Source: Bacteroidota bacterium (GTDB lineage Bacteria; Bacteroidota; Bacteroidia; Bacteroidales; NBLH01). Taken from it: 64,000 bases of DNA. The stretch is taken from positions 1 to 64,000 of the forward strand of contig JANYKN010000188.1 of NCBI GenBank assembly GCA_025361565.1, written 5' to 3'. Positions 1-11,100 of this stretch are shown in pieces. The position numbers were made by a program, and so were the translations under genes. The number at the start of each line of letters is the position of its first letter. Within the stretch, counting starts at the first letter, position 1. Below the pieces are notes generated by a model. It saw only the letters and a list, made by a program, of their open reading frames with translations, did not search any database and had not been told where the DNA came from.

Positions 1-962
1 TTTGAGGTGTTTACATAAATTCTATTATATTTGATTCAAAAATAATAATTTATGAACAAATTTGAAGGAGAAGAGCTTATAAAGTTTACTCAAAGATTTT
101 CCACAGATAAGGCCTGTTTAGAGTATCTGGCTGATATTAAGTGGAAAGACGGTTTTGAATGTAAGAAATGTGGACATAAAAGATATAGTTTAAGAAAAAA
201 GCAAGAAAGATGTTGCACTTTATGTAAACATATTGAAAGTCCAACCTCTGGAACTCTATTTCACAAAGTCAAATTTGGGATACAAAAAGCATTTATGATA
301 GTTTTTGAGATGACTGCAACCACAAAAGGCCTTTCGTCATCGCAGGTTTCAAAGAGGTATGGGGTTACCAGAAAAACTGCCTGGCTTTTTATGCATAAAG
401 TACGTAAAGGGATGGAAAGTAGTCAAACCCTTCCAATAGAAGGGTTTGTTCAGGTAGATGAATTCGTAGTTGGAGGGAAGGAAAATAATAAACAAGGAAG
501 AAGTTATAATTGCAAAAAGAAAAAAGTTGTTTGTGCAGTAGAACTAACTGAAAACGAAAAGGTAAAACGAGTTTATGCCCTAAGAATAGATGACTTTTCA
601 AGCCAATCACTCAAGCAAATATTTGAAAAGCATATATCAAAAAAAGCTAAAGTCAAAACAGACGATTGGAAAGGATATCGTCCACTGCTAAAAGAATATA
701 ACATAGTTCAGATTCCAAGCAACAAAGGTGAGAATTTCAAACAATTACATATAATAGTTCATCAAATAAAAAGTTGGTTAAGAACCAATTTTTCATGGGT
801 TCATCCGGGACATATTGATAAATATTTGAGCGAATATTCATTTCGTATAAATAGGTCGATTTTCAAAGAAACAATATTTCATAAACTCATTGAAAGAATG
901 GTATCCAATGCGCACATTGGATATAAACAAATAATAATTAGTACATAAGTAAACACCTCAAA
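1..962 (+). mobile_element. IS1595/ISXO2-like insertion sequence, complete or nearly so
   Basis: Positions 1-14 read TTTGAGGTGTTTAC and positions 949-962 are the exact inverse complement, so 14-bp perfect terminal inverted repeats enclose one transposase gene. The right repeat begins one base after the transposase stop codon. The left end lies exactly at the window edge, so an extra outer base or two and the target-site duplication cannot be seen. Length (about 0.96 kb), single-gene layout and transposase type fit the IS1595 group. Confidence 0.85.
52..948 (+). CDS. IS1595 family transposase (ISXO2-like)
   Basis: This 298-residue protein catalyses cut-and-paste movement of the element that encloses it. 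The N-terminal part has a zinc ribbon, with cysteine pairs at about residues 37/40 and 55/58, typical of IS1595 transposases. The catalytic core follows: VDEFVVGGK near residue 136 gives the first Asp, KTDDWKGY near residue 202 the second, and the C-terminal stretch ending YLSEYSFRINR matches the family's conserved tail. Length is normal (about 300 aa) and the frame is open throughout, so the enzyme may be active. It nearly fills the element. Confidence 0.9.
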   Translation: MNKFEGEELIKFTQRFSTDKACLEYLADIKWKDGFECKKCGHKRYSLRKKQERCCTLCKHIESPTSGTLFHKVKFGIQKAFMIVFEMTATTKGLSSSQVSKRYGVTRKTAWLFMHKVRKGMESSQTLPIEGFVQVDEFVVGGKENNKQGRSYNCKKKKVVCAVELTENEKVKRVYALRIDDFSSQSLKQIFEKHISKKAKVKTDDWKGYRPLLKEYNIVQIPSNKGENFKQLHIIVHQIKSWLRTNFSWVHPGHIDKYLSEYSFRINRSIFKETIFHKLIERMVSNAHIGYKQIIIST

Positions 963-979
963 AAATAATTTCAAAAAGA

Positions 980-1480
980 TTAGTAAATACGGACTTTTTT
1001 ATCAATTGCTTTTTCAAAAAAATGATGGATATCAAACATTTGCTGGGCTGATAGTTTTTGCCCAGCTTGCGCTGCTAAATATAGAATCAAAGCCAGCCCC
1101 AACAATATGGGCACAAGCCATAAAATTGGGGCGGTTAGATTCAGGCTTATTTTTGCAAGGCCATATAATCCTGAAAACAAAATGCCTACCCCAATTCCAG
1201 TATAGAAAAATATATACATTGACCACAAAGTTGGCCTTGGGCTGTACAAACCCCTAATAAGGCAACCATCTTCATGCTTGTCAATAGATAAAGAAAGTTG
1301 TGGTGACCAAAAACGTTGTTGTTTCTCTCTCAATTTGATGACCACAAAATTAGTAAACAGGGATTCTGCATATAAATCCGTTTCCTCTTTATCCAGACAT
1401 GTCTTTATCCTGAAAATAAGTTCTTCGGGAGAAAAGTTTCCAAATAATTTAAATCTTGGCCTAATACGGATACTACTCAT
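980..1480 (-). CDS. Hypothetical two-helix membrane protein
   Basis: I do not recognise a family for this 166-residue protein. The first 90 residues are hydrophilic and charged. Two hydrophobic stretches follow, at about residues 90-112 and 116-136, predicting a helical hairpin in the inner membrane, then a short charged cytoplasmic tail (KKVRIY). The start ATG is well placed and the frame has normal composition for this genome, while overlapping plus-strand frames are shadows. The IS right end lies just beyond its stop codon, so the insertion did not break the gene. It appears monocistronic. Confidence 0.6.
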   Translation of the reverse strand: MSSIRIRPRFKLFGNFSPEELIFRIKTCLDKEETDLYAESLFTNFVVIKLREKQQRFWSPQLSLSIDKHEDGCLIRGLYSPRPTLWSMYIFFYTGIGVGILFSGLYGLAKISLNLTAPILWLVPILLGLALILYLAAQAGQKLSAQQMFDIHHFFEKAIDKKVRIY

Positions 1481-1725
1481 AATTAATTTTATTTCAAATA
1501 TAACTTATTCGGTTCAACTTTATGCTTTACAAAGTAAAAGGATCAAATTAAAACCATTATTGATTATCATATAATTTCAAATTTTGAGTTTGCCAATCAT
1601 GGTGTGTAAACCAGAATAAAAACAATCAAACAATTTAGAACAAACCTAATTTAAAAAATACGAGTAATTAATATTTTGAATTAATTTTGAGTAATTAATA
1701 TTTTATTAATCCCAAATCCATTTAA

Positions 1726-2637
1726 ATGAAAAAGCCTGTTGCACTAGTTCTTGCCAGTGGAGGTGCCCGTGGAATGGCACATATTGGTGTTATTGAAGAA
1801 CTTGAACGCCAGAACTTTAAAATCGCCTCAATTGCTGGTTGCTCATTTGGCGCAGTTGTTGGCGGAATATATGCTGCCGGCCATTTATCGGAATTTAAAG
1901 AATGGCTACTGAAACTTGATAAAATGCAAGTCTTCAAATTGATGGATCTTACGCTAAGCAAACAAGGTTTTATAAAGGGAAATAAAGTTTTTAATGAAAT
2001 CAAGCCATTTATTACTGATGTAAAAATTGAAGATTTACCAATTCCTTTTACTTCAGTTGCTGTTGATCACCGAAATAGTAAAGAAGTAATATTTGATAAA
2101 GGAAGTTTGTTCGATGCTATAAGGGCTTCGGTATCAATACCCAGTATACTTGAACCTTACAGGATTAATGGAGTTGATTTAGTCGATGGTGGAGTTCTAA
2201 ATCCAATACCGGTTAATTTAGTTAAAAGAACTAAAAATGATATTTTAATTGCAGTGAATATCAACGCTTTAATTCCGTATATTAAACCTGTTAAAGTAAA
2301 TTTCGAAGCATCAGGAAAAGAACAAAACTTAGTTTTAGCAAAACAGGAATTTAATGTGCTTTGGGATAAACTTTTCACTAAAGAAAAAGACTTGAAGGAA
2401 CAATATAATGCTTTTAAGTTGCTAAACCAATCCTACGACCTGATGCAAAATAGAATTACCGATTTATATATTGAAAAACACCCCCCTGATATCTATGTTA
2501 TTATTTCGAAATATATTTGTAGTTCCTTTGACTTTTACAAGGCCGCTAAAATAATTCAACATGGCAAAGATGCATTTGCAGTGGCACTTGCAGAATACGA
2601 TAAAAGAATAATTGAAAAATATAAGAAACAGAAATAA
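1726..2637 (+). CDS. Patatin-like phospholipase family protein (RssA type)
   Basis: The 303-residue protein is a predicted serine lipid acyl hydrolase of the bacterial patatin family. The oxyanion-hole glycine motif SGGARG is at residues 11-16, the nucleophile elbow GCSFG has Ser40, and the catalytic Asp154 lies in DGGVLNP, so the Ser-Asp dyad is complete. No signal peptide is visible, consistent with a cytoplasmic enzyme of the RssA/YchK class. The C-terminal 100 residues are helical and charged and carry no domain I recognise. The gene stands alone, in the opposite direction to the next one. Substrate is unknown. Confidence 0.88.
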   Translation: MKKPVALVLASGGARGMAHIGVIEELERQNFKIASIAGCSFGAVVGGIYAAGHLSEFKEWLLKLDKMQVFKLMDLTLSKQGFIKGNKVFNEIKPFITDVKIEDLPIPFTSVAVDHRNSKEVIFDKGSLFDAIRASVSIPSILEPYRINGVDLVDGGVLNPIPVNLVKRTKNDILIAVNINALIPYIKPVKVNFEASGKEQNLVLAKQEFNVLWDKLFTKEKDLKEQYNAFKLLNQSYDLMQNRITDLYIEKHPPDIYVIISKYICSSFDFYKAAKIIQHGKDAFAVALAEYDKRIIEKYKKQK

Positions 2638-2726
2638 TTGCTTTTACAAATTAATTTTAAGATTGAAAAACAAAAAAGCCACTGAGGCAATTCTCAATGG
2701 CTTCTTTTATAGGTTATCTTATAGGA

Positions 2727-3077
2727 TTAAAAATCAAGCAAATGCTTTTTCGAATCATTTTTCCAACCTGCCTGCGATTCATATTTCACAATAAAGATTT
2801 TCAAATCAGCTTGTGACTCATATTCAACAAAATAAACTTTTTTATTTGCCTGTGATTCATATTCAACTTCAAACCATAATCCTGGCTTAGTGGCTTGCGA
2901 TTCATATCCAACATAAAACACATTCAGATCTGCTTGCGACTCATAATCAACGATAAAAACTTTTATATCTGCTTGTGATTCATATTCAACTTTATAAATT
3001 TTTTGAGCTGACATTCCTATCGTTATTAATAGTAAAAACACAACAAGAAAACGCTTAATTAAATATTTTTTCATCAC
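2727..3077 (-). CDS. Secreted YESQA-repeat protein (DUF6150-like)
   Basis: The 116-residue product begins with a signal peptide (charged MMKKYLIKR, then a hydrophobic core ending near MSAQ). The mature part is almost entirely a tandem repeat: six copies of V-x-YESQA-x, each followed by a short beta-like stretch such as DIKVFI or NKKVYF, with a period of about 13-15 residues. This looks like a small repeat-built beta fold exported to the periplasm or surface. It resembles proteins annotated as DUF6150 in Bacteroidota, a match made from memory. Function is unknown. It is flanked by unrelated genes and is probably monocistronic. Confidence 0.75.
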   Translation of the reverse strand: MMKKYLIKRFLVVFLLLITIGMSAQKIYKVEYESQADIKVFIVDYESQADLNVFYVGYESQATKPGLWFEVEYESQANKKVYFVEYESQADLKIFIVKYESQAGWKNDSKKHLLDF

Positions 3078-3152
3078 ATTGAATTTGTTTCACTTGTCAA
3101 TTTTATAACTCACGAATATTTTCAGAACTGTTAAAAGCTCAACTCATTCTTT

Positions 3153-3944
3153 CTAAACATTTGCTTTTAAAAATTTACGAATCACTTCAAGCGACTTTTC
3201 CTTTTCCTCAAAAAGACCCATATGGCCCGAATTTTCAAGCACAACTACATCTGCATCAACAGGAAGTTCCATTTTATCAAGAATCTGTATTGGTATAATA
3301 TTATCCTTTTTCCCTAAAATAATTTGAATAGGAACATGTGTATTTTGTAGTAGTGACGAACGGTTTGGACGAGCTTTCATTCCTTCTAAAACTGAGCGGA
3401 TTCCATCATCTGGTGTTTTTTTTGCAATTGATTTAAGTCTTTCAATTTGTTCAGCAAAAAGTTCAACATTATCATCTGCAAATGTTTTGGGAACATGCAA
3501 ATTGTAAATCTGCTCTTTTTTACCTGCTTTAACTAGCTCAATTTCTCTGTCGCGGAGGCCCCTTTTCTCTTCTGTATCTGCAAAGGGACTAGAGTGAAAA
3601 AGCGTAATTCCAAGAACATGTTTAGGATATTTGTCCAAAAATGCCAAAGCAACATAACCACCCATTGAATGACCAATAATAAAACATTTATCAATTTGAA
3701 GATGCACCAGTAAATGTTTGATGGCTTCAGCCATAGAATCCATGGTCTGAACATTTTCAGAAACTTCGCTTTGCCCGTGCCCAGGCAAATCAGGCACTAT
3801 TAATCTAAAATCCTGCTTCAATTCGTCAACCATTCCATTCCAAACCTTTAATGATTCGAGGTATCCGTGCAATAATAAAATAACCGGTCCCTGTCCGGAA
3901 TCCTTGTATCTTATCTTATAATCTATTTTTAATTTACTTATCAT
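3153..3944 (-). CDS. Alpha/beta fold hydrolase
   Basis: This 263-residue protein has the full alpha/beta-hydrolase signature: the oxyanion-hole HGYLES near residue 26, PDLPGHGQS at 51-59, nucleophile Ser93 in GHSMGG, an acidic residue in LGKKDN near 213, and the catalytic His in NSGHMG near 240. There is no signal peptide, so it should act in the cytoplasm on a small ester, amide or carbon-carbon bond. It resembles the carboxylesterase, MenH-like and haloperoxidase-like proteins of this superfamily, but the substrate cannot be read from the sequence. The gene appears monocistronic. Confidence 0.85.
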   Translation of the reverse strand: MISKLKIDYKIRYKDSGQGPVILLLHGYLESLKVWNGMVDELKQDFRLIVPDLPGHGQSEVSENVQTMDSMAEAIKHLLVHLQIDKCFIIGHSMGGYVALAFLDKYPKHVLGITLFHSSPFADTEEKRGLRDREIELVKAGKKEQIYNLHVPKTFADDNVELFAEQIERLKSIAKKTPDDGIRSVLEGMKARPNRSSLLQNTHVPIQIILGKKDNIIPIQILDKMELPVDADVVVLENSGHMGLFEEKEKSLEVIRKFLKANV

Positions 3945-4445
3945 TTTGCTGATTTCGTTAATTTAACCAATTGGTTTTATCATGCGATATTACTAAAAAA
4001 CTTTTCGCTCCCAAATTTTTTAGCGTTAATTCTAAGTTAATGATTACAAATATTTAATAAATTAATTGTATTTAACTTCGAATTGTTATTAAAATTAAAA
4101 CATTGCTACAGAATATCAAAATATTTTTAATTGGCTCTTTAAATATATAGATTCAACGTAGTTAACAACTAATCAATTTTTCAAAAGTAAATTATTAAAT
4201 TTGATTTCAACCTGTTGAATAGATCTTAAATTCATTGATTATATAAATTGAAATTCCTATTTTCGAAGTTCAAAATATATTAAATGGACCAATTACAATT
4301 TGCCAAATAATTTAGAATGCGTCTAAATTGCTTTATATCGCTTATTTGCATTGGATTATCTGAGAATACGAATTATTTTTGTTATACTTTTAAAATGAAT
4401 ATATAATCTTAAATATTTGTCATTAAATTAATTAAATCTAGATTT
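3945..4445. other. AT-rich divergent intergenic region with the likely sdh promoter
   Basis: About 500 bp between the divergent hydrolase and sdhC genes. I find no open frame or RNA gene here. TATTTTTG at 4374-4381 matches the Bacteroidota -7 consensus TAnnTTTG, with TTGG at 4351-4354 as a weak -33 partner, and is the best candidate for the sdhCAB promoter. The rest is very AT-rich. Confidence 0.5.
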
Positions 4446-5132
4446 ATGAGTGGATTTTTCAAGTCCTCGGTAGGACAAAAATTTTTAATGAGCATAACAG
4501 GATTGTTCCTTATCGTGTTCCTGTTGGTACATTTTACTGCGAACTTTTTTTTATTCTTTGGCTCCGATGCGTTTAATACAGTTTCGCATTTTATGGAAAC
4601 CAATCCAATTATTCAAATCATGCAGCCCATATTGGCAATAGGCTTTTTGGTGCATATCATCTATTCCATAATTTTAACTATTCAAAACTTAAAGGCAAGG
4701 CCTCAGAAATATGTTAAGTTTGAACAAGGACACAGTAGTACCTGGGCATCGAGGAATATGTTTATTTTGGGCTCATTAATTGGGATTTTCCTAATAATGC
4801 ACATCATGAATTTTTTCTGGAAAATGAAGGTTTCAGGTTCTGATTTATACACAGAAGTAAATGTTGATGGAGTAATGATGCATAATTCCTATGCACTTGT
4901 AACTGGTTTATTTACTGATGCAAGTTTTGGTTTGGTTTATTCAATAGCTTATATTCTAGGTGCTATATTTTTAGGCCTTCACCTTAGCCACGCTTTCTGG
5001 TCAGCATTTCAAACCATTGGGTGGAGTAATCAGGTTTGGCGCAAAAGGCTCGAATGGATTGGAAATGCATATGCGATCATCATCGGTGTTGGATTTTCAA
5101 TCATCCCACTTTATTTCTTAATTTTTAAGTAG
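4446..5132 (+). CDS. sdhC: Succinate dehydrogenase/fumarate reductase cytochrome b subunit (b558 family)
   Basis: The 228-residue membrane anchor carries heme and the quinone site of the succinate:quinone oxidoreductase. Five hydrophobic helices are visible, at about residues 14-38, 55-76, 99-122, 153-176 and 200-226, with His residues (LLVHFTAN, LVHIIYS, LIMHIMNF, LHLSHAFW) placed as di-heme ligands. The fused single-subunit, five-helix form is characteristic of Bacteroidota and some epsilonproteobacterial complexes. It is the first gene of the operon, 41 bp before sdhA. The complex may run as succinate oxidase or fumarate reductase; sequence alone does not decide. Confidence 0.93.
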   Translation: MSGFFKSSVGQKFLMSITGLFLIVFLLVHFTANFFLFFGSDAFNTVSHFMETNPIIQIMQPILAIGFLVHIIYSIILTIQNLKARPQKYVKFEQGHSSTWASRNMFILGSLIGIFLIMHIMNFFWKMKVSGSDLYTEVNVDGVMMHNSYALVTGLFTDASFGLVYSIAYILGAIFLGLHLSHAFWSAFQTIGWSNQVWRKRLEWIGNAYAIIIGVGFSIIPLYFLIFK

Positions 5133-5173
5133 TATTTAAATGTCTGAATATCAGATAAATTTATAATTGAGTT

Positions 5174-7111
5174 ATGACAAAGTTAAATTCAAAAATACCC
5201 AAAGGGGCACTTAAAGACAAGTGGACAAATTATAAAGACCACCAAAACCTGGTAAATCCTACCAATAAAAGAAAAATTGACATTATTGTAGTTGGCACAG
5301 GCTTGGCCGGAGCATCTGCTGCTGCAAGTCTTGGTGAGTTAGGCTTTAATGTTAAAAATTTCTGTTATCAGGATAGCCCACGTAGGGCACACAGTATTGC
5401 TGCACAGGGAGGTATAAATGCCGCAAAAAATTATCCGAACGATGGTGATTCTGTCTACCGTTTATTTTATGACACTATTAAAGGCGGCGATTACCGTGCT
5501 CGCGAAGGCAATGTATATCGATTGGCAGAAGTCAGCAACTCAATTATTGATCAAGGAGTTGCTCAGGGTATTCCCTTTGCACGAGAATATGGTGGATTGC
5601 TCGACAATCGTTCATTTGGTGGTGCACAGGTATCCAGAACATTTTATGCACGCGGACAAACTGGTCAACAGTTGCTCTTGGGTGCATATGGCGCATTGAA
5701 CCGTCAAATTTCAAAGGGGACGGTAAAAATGTATACACGTACTGAGCTAATGGATATTGTAATAATTGAAGGCAAAGCAAGAGGAATAGTAACCAGAAAT
5801 TTAGTTACCGGCAAGGTCGAAAGTCATTTTGGACATGCTGTTGTTCTTGCAACAGGTGGTTATGGAAATGTATTTTTCCTCTCAACCAATGCCATGGGAT
5901 CAAATGGTAGCGCCGCTTGGAAAGCTTATAAAAAAGGTGCTTTTTTTGGAAATCCATGCTATGTGCAGATCCATCCAACCTGCATTCCTGTTCATGGTGA
6001 ATTCCAGTCGAAATTGACCCTAATGAGTGAAAGTTTAAGGAATGACGGAAGAATATGGGTTCCAGCTAAAAAAGAAGATGCACAAGCCATTCGTGAAGGC
6101 AAAAAACGTCCGGAAGATTTAAAAGATGAAGAACGTGATTTTTATCTGGAAAGAAGATATCCAGCATTTGGAAACCTGGTACCTCGCGATGTTGCTTCCA
6201 GAGCCGCCAAAGAGAGATGTGATGCAGGATTTGGTGTTGAAACCGGACAAGCAGTTTATCTTGATTTTAAAGATGCCATTGCACGACTTGGCAAATCGGT
6301 AATTGAAGAGCGTTATGGAAATTTATTCCAGATGTACGAAAAAATTACTGATGAAAATCCATATGAAACACCGATGAAAATTTATCCGGCAATCCATTAC
6401 ACAATGGGCGGCACATGGGTTGATTATGAATTAATGACTTCTGTTCCTGGATTATTTTCGATTGGTGAAGCAAATTTCTCAGATCATGGCGCAAACCGTT
6501 TAGGTGCTTCAGCTTTAATGCAAGGCTTGGCAGATGGTTACTTTGTTTTACCTTATACTATTCAAAATTATTTATCAGATCAACATTCGGTAAAACGAAT
6601 GAACGAAGATTTGCCTGAATTTAAAAAATCGGAAGAAGAGATTAACAACTTGATCGATAAATTAATGGGCATTAAAGGAAACCGTTCAGTTGATTCGCTT
6701 CACAAAGAACTTGGCCATATTATGTGGGATTATGTTGGAATGGCCCGAAATGAAAAAGGCTTAAAAACTGCTATTGAAAAAATAAAAGAACTCAAAGTAG
6801 AATTCTGGAAAAACCTAAGGATTCCTGGTGATAAAAACGGAATTAACCTGGAACTTGAAAAAGCAATCCGTTTGGCCGACTTTATTGAGCTAGGCGATTT
6901 GATGGCCAGAGATGCACTTTTAAGGGAAGAATCTTGTGGTGGTCATTTCAGAGAAGAACATCAAACTCCTGAAGGAGAAGCGCTTCGAAACGATGATAAA
7001 TTTATGCATGCTTCCGTATGGGAATACAAAGGCGAAAACGAAGAACCCGAAATGCATAAGGAAACTCTTGATTACGAAGAAATTGAAGTTAAGGCACGAA
7101 ATTACAAATAG
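5174..7111 (+). CDS. sdhA: Succinate dehydrogenase/fumarate reductase flavoprotein subunit
   Basis: This 645-residue subunit holds the covalent FAD and the dicarboxylate site. The Rossmann motif [11 protein letters not shown] is near residues 40-50. [11 protein letters not shown] near 75 carries the His that anchors [14 protein letters not shown] and the later [18 protein letters not shown] and [10 protein letters not shown] stretches are the capping and flavin-binding regions of the family. Length fits the Bacteroidota type. It sits between sdhC and sdhB in one operon. The product is on the cytoplasmic face, passing electrons to the SdhB clusters. Confidence 0.96.
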   Translation: MTKLNSKIPKGALKDKWTNYKDHQNLVNPTNKRKIDIIVVGTGLAGASAAASLGELGFNVKNFCYQDSPRRAHSIAAQGGINAAKNYPNDGDSVYRLFYDTIKGGDYRAREGNVYRLAEVSNSIIDQGVAQGIPFAREYGGLLDNRSFGGAQVSRTFYARGQTGQQLLLGAYGALNRQISKGTVKMYTRTELMDIVIIEGKARGIVTRNLVTGKVESHFGHAVVLATGGYGNVFFLSTNAMGSNGSAAWKAYKKGAFFGNPCYVQIHPTCIPVHGEFQSKLTLMSESLRNDGRIWVPAKKEDAQAIREGKKRPEDLKDEERDFYLERRYPAFGNLVPRDVASRAAKERCDAGFGVETGQAVYLDFKDAIARLGKSVIEERYGNLFQMYEKITDENPYETPMKIYPAIHYTMGGTWVDYELMTSVPGLFSIGEANFSDHGANRLGASALMQGLADGYFVLPYTIQNYLSDQHSVKRMNEDLPEFKKSEEEINNLIDKLMGIKGNRSVDSLHKELGHIMWDYVGMARNEKGLKTAIEKIKELKVEFWKNLRIPGDKNGINLELEKAIRLADFIELGDLMARDALLREESCGGHFREEHQTPEGEALRNDDKFMHASVWEYKGENEEPEMHKETLDYEEIEVKARNYK

Positions 7112-7233
7112 TTAATTGGAATTTTGAAATTAGAAATTAGAGCTTAAATTTTAACGACAGATTTATTATCTGCGTTTAAGAGAAAGGTTCTAATTACAAA
7201 TAACTAATAAAATTTTAGACTAAAAAAATAATT

Positions 7234-7986
7234 ATGGCAAATATAAATATCAAATTAAAAGTTTGGCGCCAGAAGGATTCACAATCAAAAGGACAATTTG
7301 AAGCCTATGAAGTTAAACAAATTTCAACAGAAAGTTCTTTCCTTGAAATGATGGATGTACTTAATGAACAACTCATTAACGATGGGAATCAACCAATTTC
7401 ATTTGATCATGATTGTCGCGAAGGCATTTGTGGAATGTGTGGCCTTTACATAAATGGACGTGCACATGGCCCGGATCTGGATGTAACTACTTGCCAATTG
7501 CATATGCGCAAATTCAAAGACAACGATAGCATAACCATTGAACCCTGGCGTGCCGGTGGTTTTCCTGTTATTAAGGATTTAATGGTAGATCGAAGTGCTT
7601 TTGATAAAATTTTACAAGCAGGCGGTTTTATTTCGGTAAATACAGGTGGTGTCCCAGATGCAAATGCGATTCCAATTTCGAAAGATGATGCAGAAGAAGC
7701 TATGGATGCTGCGTCATGTATTGGGTGTGGAGCATGTGTGGCTACTTGTAAAAACTCATCGGCTATGTTGTTTGTTTCGGCAAAGGTATCTCAACTGGCT
7801 TTATTGCCACAAGGAAGAATTGAAGCCAGTCGCAGAGCAAAAAATATGCTTTCTGCAATGGACGATTTGGGTTTTGGCAATTGTACCAACACCGGTGCAT
7901 GCGAAGTTGAATGCCCAAAAGGTATCTCTGTTGCTCATATTGCAAGATTGAACAGGGAATTTTTGGTGGCTAATTTGAAAGATTAA
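7234..7986 (+). CDS. sdhB: Succinate dehydrogenase/fumarate reductase iron-sulfur subunit
   Basis: The 250-residue protein carries the three Fe-S clusters linking FAD to the heme subunit. The [2Fe-2S] ligands are Cys61, Cys66, Cys69 (CREGICGMC) and Cys87. The ferredoxin-like C-terminal half has CIGCGAC near residue 152 and the [14 protein letters not shown] stretch near 210 for the [4Fe-4S] and [3Fe-4S] clusters. It is the last gene of the sdh operon, 122 bp after sdhA, and is followed by a good terminator hairpin. The spacer before it holds a small hairpin (7153-7176). Confidence 0.95.
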   Translation: MANINIKLKVWRQKDSQSKGQFEAYEVKQISTESSFLEMMDVLNEQLINDGNQPISFDHDCREGICGMCGLYINGRAHGPDLDVTTCQLHMRKFKDNDSITIEPWRAGGFPVIKDLMVDRSAFDKILQAGGFISVNTGGVPDANAIPISKDDAEEAMDAASCIGCGACVATCKNSSAMLFVSAKVSQLALLPQGRIEASRRAKNMLSAMDDLGFGNCTNTGACEVECPKGISVAHIARLNREFLVANLKD

Positions 7987-8010
7987 AGTTTATTAAGTGT
8001 TTTATATGTA

Positions 8011-8042
8011 AAAGGGTGTCCGGTTTGGGCATCCTTTTTTTA
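8011..8042 (+). terminator. Rho-independent terminator of sdhCAB
   Basis: AAAGGGTGTCC (8011-8021) pairs with GGGCATCCTTT (8027-8037) as an 11-bp stem with two G-T wobbles and a GGTTT loop, followed by a run of T. It lies 25 bp after the sdhB stop codon. Confidence 0.85.
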
Positions 8043-8114
8043 TTTTTTATTATTAGACCTTAATTCAGATGTTTGTCTTGAGGTTTGTTTTGTGTCTTAC
8101 TTTTTTATAATTTA

Positions 8115-11100
8115 TTAGTTATTCCCTTCAATAATATCAATTTCAGGTTTTTCTAATCCATATAATTGATAAACTATTTTGTTTATTCTATTGCCTGTAT
8201 GTTCTATATGAGTTTTAAGTTGTTCAATTTTATCTGGAAGTTTGGTACTTAGTAGTTCCTCATTTAATTTTTGCATCAATTCCACAGATGCGATTAGATT
8301 ATCACGAAGTTTTAATTGTTCGTTATTGTTATTTTCAACAATCTTGATAGGCAAGGAAGCCAATTCATAAATTCGGATTTCAGGAAATGTTTTATCTTGG
8401 CGATTATACTTTTTTCTGAAATAGAAAGCGATAAGTTTTGAATTAAGAATGCCTAAAAGATATTTAGTATCATCTGGTTTAAAAGGTTTGACAATATGTA
8501 ATAACTGGCTAATACCAATTCTTTCAGAAAAGTATGCTCCAATTAATGTATTTCCAACAATTCTTCTAATAGCTAATCTTTCACCTTCAAATAAAGTCGA
8601 ATCTCTTCTTGCAGCAAGATTTTCGCCATATTTAATCCACCTATTTTTCCAAATATAGTGATATAAGTATATGTCTTTCCCTTCTAGAAATTTCATGTAA
8701 GAGTCATCAATTTTTTCAGATGCTTCGTATATTTTGTCTTTTGCATCACTACTCTTTTGCTTCGGAATTCCTTTACCTGTTTCATATAACTGAATACCTC
8801 TTTTTACCATCGCCAATTTTTCAAGCTCAACACTCTCAATTTCAATTTTATCTCTAAGTTTTAAATCATCTTCATTCAAATCAATATTTATAATATTTAG
8901 ATTTCCATCTATCCAAATATTTTGATTGACACAATTTTTAAGAATTAACTGATTTTCAATTGGTACAAAGATTTCGGTCAAATCAGTATGTGTTTTTGTT
9001 TTTTCAAGTATAGTGGTTATTGGTAATACAGTTGCTTGCTCAAAAACATTTATTTTTGAATAATCAACAATTGAATGAATCGAAGTATTCTCTAAAATAT
9101 AGGTTCTTAGCTTTGTATTGCTTTGATTATTAAGCCAGGTATTGGGTGTGATATATCCAATAAGTCCATTTGGTTTCAAAATTCTTATACCTATTTCCCA
9201 AAATAATGCATAAATATCAAACTGGTATTCGGCAACCTTATATCGATCAATAAAGTAATTATAAACATTTCCATTTTCCGTCTTCCATTCACGACCACCT
9301 AAATATGGAGGATTTCCAATCACAATATCAAATCCTCCATTACCATAGGCATTTGATGGTTCTTCTAATTTTGAAGAAAACTTCTGAATCAAATAATCTG
9401 CATTGTCCTTATCTTTGTTGGCTTGATTTTGTATTTTATAGACTTGCGCTTTCAGTTCTTGTTTTAATGTAGGTTTAGAATTAAAAAAAACTTCAGGAAA
9501 TGCCTTTTTCCAGTTGAAAGGTTTTATTTTTTTCTCAACATTAGGTTCAAAATCTATGATTTCATCGTAGTAATCATTATCCACTAAACTATTCCCACTC
9601 TTTATATTGTTGTCCAAAGTTGGTAAAATACGTTCGTGCCACAACTGATATTGCTGTGCAAGGCTTGTTTCGGTTTCGCCTTCCATACATTTTAGCAAAA
9701 GGCTTAGTTTGGTAACTTCCACTGCGTTTGTGTCAATATCAACGCCATAAATATTGTTCAACAAAATACGCTTTTTTTCTGCGGAAGTAAGGTTTCCCTG
9801 TGGAGTAGTTGGACTATCCTTTTTACCAGTTTTGGTGCCGTTGTCGGTATAATAATTTTTATGGTAATCGAGCAGAAACTGATAAGCTCCTATTAAAAAG
9901 CTACCGCTTCCACATGCAGGATCAACAATTTTAATATCCGAAACCTGTTTGGGTGTTTTACCTTCGATTAGTTTTCCAACTGTGTTTTTAACTATATATT
10001 CCACCACATATTGTGGCGTGTAATAAACGCCTCCTGCCTTTCTGACTTCTGGTTTTTCTTCGATTTTAACCCGATGTGCCGAATCTATTTTTATTTGTTT
10101 TCCAAGAAACTGCTCATAAACGCTGCCCAAAATCTCAATAGGAATCTCCGAAAACTCATAAGGACTTGGAAAATACATTTCATTGACAATTGTTTTGATT
10201 ACTTTATTGTCAATTACAAGATTTTCGGAAATTGTATCTTTCTTGAAATCGAATAGGCCCGAATTGTATTTTTCATCGGCCTTTTTGAAATTAAAAAAGA
10301 GATTTTGGTAAGAATCACCTTTGGCATTTACCGATGCTTTAATTTGTCCATATGGTTCAACTCCCCTATCCTCAGCAATTCGAAGAAATATCAATCGGTC
10401 AATGGTTTGTTGAACAACAAAATTTATTTCGTCTTCGTCGAGCTGTTTGTTTTTGATGCAGATACTTGTTGCCAAATAATTGCGCCAGGTATCGAGGCTT
10501 AATAAAAATTCCTTATCTACAGTTGTAGTGCCTTTTTTAACGGTATCGCTTTTTACATACTTATCGAAACTGCCTTTTAAAACTTGTTCTTTCGAAAATA
10601 TTTCCCATAGATATTCAAATTCGTCGAGGTATTTGTCAAAGGTCATGTATTTAATCCTGGCAATGGAAGATTTATCTGTTGGGTTAGGCTTTTTTGTACA
10701 ATCATAAACAGCAAATTCCTCAAAATCGGTAACAACACTTATTGCGAGTTTTGCGTTCCAACCATATCGGCGAACCTGATACGAAACTGAAATATCGTCC
10801 TTAACAACAATACTTGGTTTTTTTGCCTCAACAAAGAAAAGGCGCTTGCCACCGGGCAAACGAAAAGAATAATCGGGAGCTTTGGTTGCCTTGCCAATTT
10901 TAACTTTGTCCTCGTGGATTACTTCGCGATAAGCCTCGGCATATCCTTGTGAGTTATCGATATCCCAACCCAAAGCTTTAAAAAATGGATCAATAAAATC
11001 TCGTCGCGTTAAAGTTTCGTTGTATTCACTGGATTTGTATGAATTAATCTGCTCTCCGAATCTTTGAACCAATTGCTCAACCAACTTGTACGCTTCATCT

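Noticed and set aside
389-610. Minus-strand 73-aa frame inside the transposase gene
   Set aside because: Complementary-strand shadow of a well-supported transposase; no motif or start context.
1006-1574. Plus-strand frames opposite the 166-aa membrane protein gene
   Set aside because: Shadow frames without motifs; the minus-strand protein has coherent membrane helices.
3945-4445. tRNA or riboswitch in the long gap before sdhC
   Set aside because: No cloverleaf, no conserved aptamer words, and composition is uniformly AT-rich.
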